In this document: piece after piece, positions 18,897 to 25,938 of the stretch
Layout of the letters: the number at the start of each line of letters is the position of its first letter
Position numbering within the stretch: the stretch's first letter is position 1
Assembly: GCA_964545545.1 (NCBI GenBank)
Contig: CAZJGK010000009.1
Span: 1 to 56,245 of the forward strand
Source of the DNA: JAHJTW01 sp964545545
Lineage (GTDB): Bacteria; Krumholzibacteriota; Krumholzibacteriia; LZORAL124-64-63
DNA length: 56,245 bases
Direction: 5' to 3'
The notes under the pieces: generated by a model
Seen by the model: the letters and a program-made list of their open reading frames with translations, nothing else
Database searches by the model: none
Told to the model about the DNA's origin: nothing
Made by a program: the position numbers and the translations under genes

Positions 18897-20060
18897 TCAG
18901 GCCAGGCCCAGGAACCTGTTGTTCTCGAGGATGGGCCGCTCCTGGCCGGTTCCCGCCAATACCACCGAGAGAACGTTGACCTGCGGTTGCATGGCCGGGA
19001 TGAAAACCCTGTCCAGATGAATCACCGCTGCGGGGCTGCTGAAATCAGCGGGGCCGACCATGCCGCCAAAGTGATCGCTGCGGCCGAAGGCGAGGTGGAG
19101 GCCCAGCTTCTCGTCCAGCAGGATACTTCCGGTGGGTTCCAGCCCGAAATCTCCCAGCACGCCCAGGCCCATCTCGGCAAGATTGGCGTAGGCCGGTTCG
19201 GTCATGAGGCGGTCGGCTTCGGCCTCGCTGACCGGACCGGAAGAGATGACCGCGACGGCCCGGTTGCCCTCGATCTCGTAGAGCACGACTTCGCCGTCGA
19301 TTTCCACGGGGAGGATTCCGGCGGATCGGCTGGGGTCCTCAGGATTTTCGCCTTCGTAGGGGACGATGTATGCCTCGCCCGAGGGAAGATTTCCGGCGCT
19401 CCCGTTGGTGTGCAACAACCCCCCGGAGGCGTGTCCCTGGCGGTGCCTGAGATCCAATTCAAGCAGATGGATCTTTCCGGCGGCCTTGAAGCTGAAGCGG
19501 GCGCTCTCCGCGTTGTCGAGCAGGTTTTTCAAAAGAGTGACCCGACGGTTGACCTCACCGTAATCCAGCTTAAGGGCGGGGATCATGCCGGGCAGGAAGC
19601 CGGGCATGGTGGCTGCGCGGAACCCCTGCGAGCCGGTCCCGGCCAGACGGGCGGCCACCTTCAGCGGGGCGGTGGTGGACAATTCGGTGGGGGCCAGGAG
19701 AATGCTGTGCTCGGCGAAGACCTGGGCAAAGGGTATCTCCGGCAAACCCGCCAGATCCCGGACATGTTCGGGCACGCCTTCACCGGCCTGGTGGCAGGTC
19801 GGGGGCAAGTCTGCGTTATTGTTGCCCACATTGGGGTACCAGAACAGGGAGACGGGCTTCAGACCGATTTCTCCATCTGTTTGCCCCAGGATGCCGAACC
19901 AGTCGGCGGCCAGGGCCCGGCGTTGCCGCCAGTCGGTGTTGTCGGGAAGCTTGTCGTCGGGGACATCAGCGATCAGGGCCAGACCCCGGTCCGTGGACCC
20001 GGGTCGGAAGACCCGCCGGATGAGGCTGGTCAGGTCGCGCGGGGATAGAACCTCGGCCAT
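18897..20060 (-). CDS. M29-like metallopeptidase (aminopeptidase T superfamily)
   Basis: This 387-residue soluble protein matches the M29/NicX-like fold in its C-terminal half. The metal ligands of M29 can all be placed: Glu229 (GNLPSGEA), Glu296 (NLAEMG), His322 (GLHLAFG), and His348 and Asp350 (VIHLDRV). An aminopeptidase or ring-opening dioxygenase-like activity is possible, as the superfamily includes both. The N-terminal half is not recognisable to me. AAAGGAG lies nine bases before ATG 20060. It is divergent from the NYN-domain gene. Confidence 0.65.
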   Translation of the reverse strand: MAEVLSPRDLTSLIRRVFRPGSTDRGLALIADVPDDKLPDNTDWRQRRALAADWFGILGQTDGEIGLKPVSLFWYPNVGNNNADLPPTCHQAGEGVPEHVRDLAGLPEIPFAQVFAEHSILLAPTELSTTAPLKVAARLAGTGSQGFRAATMPGFLPGMIPALKLDYGEVNRRVTLLKNLLDNAESARFSFKAAGKIHLLELDLRHRQGHASGGLLHTNGSAGNLPSGEAYIVPYEGENPEDPSRSAGILPVEIDGEVVLYEIEGNRAVAVISSGPVSEAEADRLMTEPAYANLAEMGLGVLGDFGLEPTGSILLDEKLGLHLAFGRSDHFGGMVGPADFSSPAAVIHLDRVFIPAMQPQVNVLSVVLAGTGQERPILENNRFLGLA

Positions 20061-20187
20061 GAATACTTGCTCCTTTCCCGGGATTGGGGTTATGGTTGCC
20101 TGCGATGGGCATTCTACCGGAAAATGAGCCGAATTGGTTCAAAAAAACCACTGCCCAACGAGGACACCAAGGTCTTCAGGAGGATCC

Positions 20188-21411
20188 ATGAATTCCGAAC
20201 GGGAAATGAACCTAGCGCTCTTTATCGATTTCGACAATGTCGCGCTCGGGGCTCGTGACGCCCGCCAACGCTTTGAAGTCAAACTGCTCATGCACCGCAT
20301 CCTGGAGAAGGGCAAGGTCATCGTCAAGCGCGCCTATGCGGACTGGCATTACTACAAGGAACACATGATAGCCCTGCATGAGGCGGCCATTGAACTGATC
20401 GAGGTGCCCATGCCCAGGATTTCGGGCAAGAACAGCGCCGACATCAAGATGGTGGTCGACGCCATGGACCTCTGCTATTCCAAGGACCACATCGACGCCT
20501 TCGTGCTGGTGACCGGGGATTCGGACTTCTCGCCGCTGGTCTCCAAGCTGCGGGAAAACGACAAGCGCGTCATCGGGGTGGGCATGAAAAACAGCAGCAG
20601 CAAGTTGCTGATCGGCAACTGCGACGAGTTCATTTTCTACGACGACATATATCACCAGGCTCGCGGAAGGGTTTCCCGGCCGGTGGTCGGCGTTTCCGGG
20701 GAAAAAGGTGAACTGTTCGATTTTCTGGTGGAAACTGTCCAGAGTCTTCTGCAGGAAAGCCGGGGCGTGCTCTACGGGTCGTTGATCAAGGACACCATGA
20801 CCCGCAAGAAGCCCGATTTCTCCGAGAGGGTGTATGGGTATTCCACCTTCGGCGATTTGCTGGAGGAAGCCCGGAACCTGGGCCTTCTCATGGTGGAGCG
20901 GGACGCCAAGGCGGGGGGGACCTGGGTCGTTCAGGGCCTGGGGAAAGGATCGTCCGGTAAGGTTCCGGAACAGGAAACAGCCCCCGTTCCCAGCCGTTCG
21001 TCCCGTCGTCGCCGCCGGTCATCCGACCGCAGCGGCAGGCGGCCCCAACCCGATCCGCTCGGAGTTGGCGCCCAGAGTCCGGAGACCTCGGAGGGGGAGC
21101 CTGCGGTGGCGACAGGGGATGCCGGCAGGGAGGAAAAGCCCGCCGAAGCCATGGCGCATCAGGTAAATACGGCGAGTGATTCCCCGCGAGACACCGAAAC
21201 ATCCACGACCGGGACATCGGCGTCAAAAAAATCGTCGACGAAGAAGTCCGGCACCCGCAAAGGCACGACCAGGAAAAAGGTCGCGACCAAAACAACCAGC
21301 ACCAGTAAACCAGTGACCAAGAAAGCTGCCACACAGAAGACGGTCGCCAAGAAAACGACGAAAAAAGCAGCAGCCAAAAAATCACCCGTCCGCAAGAAAA
21401 CCACCAGCTAG
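20188..21411 (+). CDS. NYN (LabA/PIN-like) + OST-HTH/LOTUS protein with histone-H1-like tail
   Basis: This 407-residue protein has three parts. Residues 7-160 form a NYN ribonuclease-like domain with its acidic residues (ALFIDFDNVALG, KNSADIKMVVDAMDL, LVTGDSDFSPLV). Residues about 170-255 form an OST-HTH/LOTUS RNA-binding domain (GELFDFLVETVQSLL, then VYGYSTFGDLLEEA). The rest is a linker and a tail of about 65 residues made almost only of Lys, Thr, Ala, Ser and Arg. This suggests an RNA- or DNA-tethered endoribonuclease, which is inference. ATG 20188 follows AGGAGG. No partner gene overlaps it. Confidence 0.88.
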   Translation: MNSEREMNLALFIDFDNVALGARDARQRFEVKLLMHRILEKGKVIVKRAYADWHYYKEHMIALHEAAIELIEVPMPRISGKNSADIKMVVDAMDLCYSKDHIDAFVLVTGDSDFSPLVSKLRENDKRVIGVGMKNSSSKLLIGNCDEFIFYDDIYHQARGRVSRPVVGVSGEKGELFDFLVETVQSLLQESRGVLYGSLIKDTMTRKKPDFSERVYGYSTFGDLLEEARNLGLLMVERDAKAGGTWVVQGLGKGSSGKVPEQETAPVPSRSSRRRRRSSDRSGRRPQPDPLGVGAQSPETSEGEPAVATGDAGREEKPAEAMAHQVNTASDSPRDTETSTTGTSASKKSSTKKSGTRKGTTRKKVATKTTSTSKPVTKKAATQKTVAKKTTKKAAAKKSPVRKKTTS

Positions 21412-21547
21412 GGTTTTCCCGGCGGTGGAATATTCTCTAAATGATACCCGCCCCCTGCCGAACATCAGGTAGGTGGATGGATTGTTCAAGTGGAACAGCC
21501 GCTCCACCCCGATACCATTACCAACGATTCGATAAGGGAGCTTGGTC

Positions 21548-21934
21548 ATGTCAGTGGACATTGCAACGCCCGACAGTGTTCTGGATCTCAACTCAGCCAT
21601 GTCCAATCTGGATGGTGATGTGGAATTGTTGCGGGAGATTGTGGAGATCTTCATGGAAACATCCCAGGATCAGATTCAATCCCTGCGTGATGCGATCAGG
21701 GCCCGGGATGTCCAGAAGGTCGCCATCGATTCCCACGGTATGAAAGGCGGAGCCTCGAATTTCTGCGCCGGAGCCTTCGTGGCCTCGGCGTTGGCCCTGG
21801 AAATGTACGCCAAGGGCGGTTCCCTGGAAGAAGCGGAGCCCCTGCTGGACAAGATGGTCGAGCATCTGGATGAACTGCACGAGGTGCTGGCCGTGGTGAA
21901 CTGGGATGAGATCGCCCGCAACTGGCAAGGCTGA
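21548..21934 (+). CDS. Hpt-domain phosphotransfer protein
   Basis: This 128-residue protein is a stand-alone histidine phosphotransfer domain with the acceptor His63 in DSHGMKGGASNFCA. It would shuttle phosphate between hybrid kinases and receivers. The receiver-only regulator at 18285-18785 is a possible but unproven partner. ATG 21548 follows AAGGGAG with eight bases between. An in-frame TTG at 21542 is less likely. A terminator follows. Confidence 0.85.
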   Translation: MSVDIATPDSVLDLNSAMSNLDGDVELLREIVEIFMETSQDQIQSLRDAIRARDVQKVAIDSHGMKGGASNFCAGAFVASALALEMYAKGGSLEEAEPLLDKMVEHLDELHEVLAVVNWDEIARNWQG

Positions 21935-21955
21935 AAGTCCGCAGGATCGGAATTG

Positions 21956-21988
21956 ACCGCCGCTGCCCTGGCAGCGGCGGTTCTGTTT
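21956..21988 (+). terminator. intrinsic terminator after the Hpt gene
   Basis: ACCGCCGCTGC (21956-21966) pairs with GCAGCGGCGGT (21971-21981) and is followed by TCTGTTT. Confidence 0.85.
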
Positions 21989-22074
21989 GTCCACCCGGGT
22001 GATTTTGATGGGATGAGGGCAGCGGTTGCGTTACTCTGGCCGGGGACTGGAACCACGACTTGCCGGAGACGCCA

Positions 22075-23037
22075 ATGGTGAATTTAGAGGATGTTTACGC
22101 CGCCGCAGCCAGGATCGAAGGCAAAGCCCGCCGGACGCCGGTTTTGACCTGCGGCGCCCTGGATGAGGTGACTGGCGCACGTCTGTTCTTCAAGTGTGAA
22201 AACTTCCAGAAGGTTGGGGCCTTCAAGATGAGAGGGGCCTGCAACGCGGTCTTCAGTTTGACGGACGAGGTCGCGGCGCGGGGGGTCGCAACGCACTCTT
22301 CGGGCAATCATGCCCAGGCTTTGGCTCTGGCGGCAAGGCTGAGGGGGATCCCTGCATTCGTGGTCATGCCGACTTCCGCGCCCGGCATCAAGCGGGCGGC
22401 GGTCGCCGGTTATGGCGCGCAGATCATTGACTGTGAGCCGACCCTGGCGGCGCGTGAATCGACCCTGGCCGGGGTGGTGGCCCGCACCGGAGCGGAATTC
22501 ATCCATCCCTACAACGATGAACGGGTCATCGCCGGGCAGGGCACGGCGGCCCTGGAATTGCTGGCCGAGGTGTCCGACCTGGATGTGGTCATGGCTCCGG
22601 TCGGCGGCGGCGGGCTGTTGTCGGGCACCGCGATCGTGTGTGCCGCCGCCGAGCCTGCGCCCCGAGTCATCGCCGGTGAACCCGCGGCGGCCGATGACGC
22701 CGCCCGCTCCCTGATCGCCGGACACATCATTCCCTCGGATAATCCCCGGACCATTGCCGACGGTCTGCTGACCTCCCTGGGCGAGCTGACTTTCGCCGTG
22801 ATCCGGGAAAAGGTGGAAACCATCTGGACGGTTCCCGAGGATGACATCGTCCGGGCCATGCGCCTGATCTGGGAACGCATGAAGATTGTCATTGAGCCCT
22901 CCGCGGCGGTTTGCCTCGGCGCGGTTATGGGTCACCGGGCAGAGGTCGCCGGCCGGCGGGTGGGGATCATCCTCTCGGGCGGCAACGTGGACCTGGAGCG
23001 ATTGCCCTGGCTCGGCATCGGAAAGGAACAAGCCTGA
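22075..23037 (+). CDS. PLP-dependent threonine/serine dehydratase family
   Basis: This 320-residue fold-type II PLP enzyme is the length of catabolic threonine ammonia-lyase or serine racemase and has no C-terminal ACT domain. Visible are the PLP lysine (Lys51 in VGAFKMRGA), the SSGNHAQ phosphate/substrate loop, the glycine loop GGGGLLSG and a C-terminal LSGGNVDL. It would deaminate Thr or Ser to 2-oxobutyrate or pyruvate, or racemise Ser. ATG 22075 follows GGAG. Its stop overlaps the thioesterase start (TGATG). Confidence 0.88.
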   Translation: MVNLEDVYAAAARIEGKARRTPVLTCGALDEVTGARLFFKCENFQKVGAFKMRGACNAVFSLTDEVAARGVATHSSGNHAQALALAARLRGIPAFVVMPTSAPGIKRAAVAGYGAQIIDCEPTLAARESTLAGVVARTGAEFIHPYNDERVIAGQGTAALELLAEVSDLDVVMAPVGGGGLLSGTAIVCAAAEPAPRVIAGEPAAADDAARSLIAGHIIPSDNPRTIADGLLTSLGELTFAVIREKVETIWTVPEDDIVRAMRLIWERMKIVIEPSAAVCLGAVMGHRAEVAGRRVGIILSGGNVDLERLPWLGIGKEQA

Positions 23038-23468
23038 TGGAAGACTCCTTGAGGATCAAGGTGAGAGGATATCATTGCGATTTCTTCGGACACGTGAACA
23101 ATGCCCGCTACCTGGAATTCCTGGAGGAGGCGCGCTGGGAATATCTGGAAAAGGGTCTCGACCTGGACGACTGGAAACGGAGGGGCCTGGGCTTCGTGGT
23201 GGCCGGCATCAACATCAAGTACCGGCGTCCCGCGGGATTTAACGTGATGCTGGAGGTGCGTTCACGCATGACGAGCCTGGGAGAGCGCAGCGGAGTGATT
23301 CACCAGGATGTGGTCATGATCCCGGAGGATTCCCTGGTGGCTTCGGCGGATGTGAGCTTCGCCGTGGTGGATCTGGAAACCGGCCGGAGCGTGCCGCTGG
23401 TCGGGGAGGTTCGGGAGATTCTTGCCCGTGGACTTCCTCCGGTTCCCGGAGAAGGGGACCGCCCATGA
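23037..23468 (+). CDS. acyl-CoA thioesterase, hotdog 4HBT/YbgC-FadM type
   Basis: This is a 143-residue single hotdog domain. The catalytic-type Asp is in HCDFFGHVNNARYLEFLEEA, followed by the long hotdog helix, and FVVAGINIKYRRPA forms the first sheet strands. It hydrolyses an acyl-thioester of unknown chain. ATG at 23037 overlaps the dehydratase stop and the gene overlaps the transporter by four bases, so all three are translationally coupled. The biological link to the dehydratase and transporter is not clear. Confidence 0.88.
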   Translation: MEDSLRIKVRGYHCDFFGHVNNARYLEFLEEARWEYLEKGLDLDDWKRRGLGFVVAGINIKYRRPAGFNVMLEVRSRMTSLGERSGVIHQDVVMIPEDSLVASADVSFAVVDLETGRSVPLVGEVREILARGLPPVPGEGDRP

Positions 23469-24733
23469 GCGAGGGCCGGATGTCCGCTCAGGTCACATGG
23501 CGTGAACGGATGCGCGCGGTGGGACCGGGGATTCTTTTTGCCGGGGCGGCCATCGGGGTTTCGCATCTGGTCCAGTCCACCCGGGCGGGAGCCGGCTACG
23601 GATTTTCCCTGCTGTGGGCGGTGATCCTCGTCCTCTTCTTCAAGTATCCGTTTTTCCAGTTCTCGCACCGCTACACGGTGGCCGCGGGTGAAAGCATGCT
23701 CCAGGGCTACCGGCGCATCGGCCACTGGGCCTTGGTGGTCTTCATGGCCATCGTGATCATCAGTTCGTTCATCACCACCGCCGCGGTGACCATCGTCACC
23801 GCGGGCCTGGCCGGCGCGCTGCTAGGTCTGGGCGTCTCCTTGACCTGGTTGAGCCTGGGCTTGTTGATGCTGATTTCGGTGGTTCTGCTGGTGGGGCGTT
23901 ACGGCCTGCTGGACCTGGGCATGAAGATCATGGTGCTGGTCCTGGGGGTTCTGACCCTGGTGGCGGTGGCCGTTGCCTTCATCCATGGCCCGGTGGGGGA
24001 TCCCGCCTGGCAGGATCCGGATATCTGGTCCGTGGCCGGCGTGACGTTTTTGCTGGCCTTGATGGGCTGGATGCCGGCGCCCCTGGACATCAGCGTCTGG
24101 TCATCCCTGTGGATCATCGAGAAGCATCGTGAAGACCCCACGCTGCCCCGGCGATCCGGCGCCATGCTGGACTTCAACCTGGGCTATGGGGCGACCGCGG
24201 TTCTGGGAGTCGCGTTCGTGAGTTTCGGAGCGCTGGTGATGCACGGCACGGGTGTGGAATTTTCCGCCTCGGGCCTGACCTTCAGCCAGCAGTTGATCCG
24301 CATGTACACGGCAACTCTAGGGAGTTGGACGCGTCCGATCATCGCGCTGGTGGCCTTCATCACCATGTTTTCCACCACCTTGACCGTTCTCGACGGTTAT
24401 GCCAGGACCCTCGGCAACGGTTTTTTGCTTCTTTTGGGCGGGCGGGGTGAGCTTCTCAAAAAACTGTACCCGTTCTTTCTGGTCGCCCAGATCATTCTGG
24501 CGGTGTTGATCATCAGCCGTTTCCTGGGCGCCATGAAAACCCTGGTGGATATCGTGACCGTGCTGGCCTTCCTGACCGCCCCCCTGGTCGCGGCCCTCAA
24601 CTTCCGCGTCATGTTCCTGCCGACCGTGCCCCGGGATCTGCGCCCCGGACGGGTCATGATCATCTATTGCGCCGCAGGGATGCTTTTCCTGGTCGGCTTC
24701 AGCCTGGTCTGGCTGAGGATTCGCTGGTTCTAG
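23465..24733 (+). CDS. NRAMP-related transporter lacking the DPGN metal motif
   Basis: This 422-residue inner-membrane protein has about 11 helices of the NRAMP/LeuT fold. The start GPGILFAGAAIGVSHLVQST matches NRAMP helix 1 in frame. However, the canonical Asp-Pro-Gly-Asn is replaced by Gly-Val-Ser-His (residues 31-34). In helix 6 the canonical Met-Pro-His is Met-Pro-Ala (GWMPAPLD, 201-208). Without the Asp and Asn ligands, classical Mn/Fe transport is doubtful, so the substrate is unknown. It overlaps the thioesterase gene (ATGA). Confidence 0.82.
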   Translation: MSEGRMSAQVTWRERMRAVGPGILFAGAAIGVSHLVQSTRAGAGYGFSLLWAVILVLFFKYPFFQFSHRYTVAAGESMLQGYRRIGHWALVVFMAIVIISSFITTAAVTIVTAGLAGALLGLGVSLTWLSLGLLMLISVVLLVGRYGLLDLGMKIMVLVLGVLTLVAVAVAFIHGPVGDPAWQDPDIWSVAGVTFLLALMGWMPAPLDISVWSSLWIIEKHREDPTLPRRSGAMLDFNLGYGATAVLGVAFVSFGALVMHGTGVEFSASGLTFSQQLIRMYTATLGSWTRPIIALVAFITMFSTTLTVLDGYARTLGNGFLLLLGGRGELLKKLYPFFLVAQIILAVLIISRFLGAMKTLVDIVTVLAFLTAPLVAALNFRVMFLPTVPRDLRPGRVMIIYCAAGMLFLVGFSLVWLRIRWF

Positions 24734-24762
24734 CCCGGATTATTCATGAATAATCCGGGCTA
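24731..24762. repeat. perfect 32-base palindrome including the transporter stop codon
   Basis: TAGCCCGGATTATTCA is followed immediately by its exact reverse complement, with no spacer. The first three bases are the TAG stop of the transporter. It lies between convergent genes and lacks a U tract. It could be a terminator hairpin, a repetitive extragenic element or a protein-binding site. Confidence 0.85.
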
Positions 24763-24774
24763 AGCGGCGGCCGG

Positions 24775-25743
24775 TTACTCGCCGTGAACCAGCGGATCGA
24801 AGGCCTCCTTCAGGCCTGCCTGCAGAGCCGCGACATCATCCGGGGACCAATTTTCCGGGTCCTCGCGGACGAAGGTGGTGTGGTCGGTCCGGTTGTCAAA
24901 CCGGCCCAGGGGCAAATGGTAGATCCGGTCGTCCCTTTTAATCTTCACGGTATTCTTCTTGTCGGACTGATCCAGCAGCCATTGCATGTCGTCACAACCG
25001 TAATCCCCGTACATCACGGCCAAGGGAACGCCGTGGTGCAGGATGCTGCCGGGATCGTCGGGATCAGTGCGGGCCTCGTTCTTGCGGCGGGATTCCTCGG
25101 GTGTGACCCAGATGTACAGGATGCTCGCGTTGGCCAGGATTTCCGGGCTCAACTGGGCCAAGCTGTGGCGGTAGCCGAAGGGCAGCGGCAGGGGCATGGG
25201 AGAAGCGTCGGCGCCGCCGCGCGCGAACTCGATGACGACCGTTTTGCCCTCGAGCGAGTCGGGCACTTCGGCAACCTTGGCGGCCAGCAGGTCGGCGGCG
25301 TCCTGCTCCACGGCCGCGGCAATTTCGCTGCGGAGGTCCGCCGGCAGGGTTGAAATGGCCGGGGAATCGCCGGCACGCACGCGCGCCGCGTCGATGCGTT
25401 CGAACAGCCAGGGCGCCGCGGCCTCGGGGGCCGGTTTGCGCCCGTCCAGAAGGTCCTGGTAGTCTTCGTTGATCAGTTCGATCAGGGTCAGCCAGTCCAG
25501 GGGATCCCGGAACGGCAGGGCGGGGGAAATAAAGAACAAACCCTCGCGCCCGCGGCGGGTCAACTCGTCGGTCACCCGGCGCATGATATGGACGTAGGGG
25601 AAATCATCCAGCTGCACGGTGTGGCCGATCCCGAACTGCTCATGACACTGTTCTGCCGAAAGGCTTGCCAGATAACGCCGGACCTCGGATTTGCCGCTGG
25701 CCGGCAGGGCCAGTAAGAGCAGGACATCGATGTGCTTGGACAT
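24775..25743 (-). CDS. P-loop NTPase/kinase-like protein, unknown function
   Basis: This 322-residue protein is probably soluble. A Walker-A-like LLALPASGKSEVRRYL lies near residue 10, and a kinase-like strand KTVVIEFARGG near the middle. Further on are ILYIWVTPEESRRKNEAR (lid-like Arg) and VMYGDYGCDDM. This suggests a phosphotransferase of the P-loop kinase class, but I recognise no named family. The start at ATG 25743 has AAAGGA eight bases upstream. ATG 25749 is too close to it. It is divergent from the secreted protease. Confidence 0.6.
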   Translation of the reverse strand: MSKHIDVLLLLALPASGKSEVRRYLASLSAEQCHEQFGIGHTVQLDDFPYVHIMRRVTDELTRRGREGLFFISPALPFRDPLDWLTLIELINEDYQDLLDGRKPAPEAAAPWLFERIDAARVRAGDSPAISTLPADLRSEIAAAVEQDAADLLAAKVAEVPDSLEGKTVVIEFARGGADASPMPLPLPFGYRHSLAQLSPEILANASILYIWVTPEESRRKNEARTDPDDPGSILHHGVPLAVMYGDYGCDDMQWLLDQSDKKNTVKIKRDDRIYHLPLGRFDNRTDHTTFVREDPENWSPDDVAALQAGLKEAFDPLVHGE

Positions 25744-25875
25744 GATCATGGTCCTTTCTGGAACCGAAAAGCCTGAATTAACTACAATCATCTGCCGCCA
25801 TTATTCGGGTTAGATGCTATTTCGTCAAGTTTCGGCATCAGGACATGGTTCGGGGTTCAGGAATTAGGCGGGATG

Positions 25876-25889
25876 CCGATAATTATCGG
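25876..25889. promoter_or_regulatory. 14-base palindrome upstream of the secreted protease
   Basis: CCGATAATTATCGG is a perfect palindrome 49 bases before the protease start at 25939. Its size and place suit an operator, but no regulator is known. Confidence 0.35.
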
Positions 25890-25938
25890 GAGTGTGATCA
25901 GGCCGCTTGTCGGCCCCATAATTTTCCGGAGGAAACCC

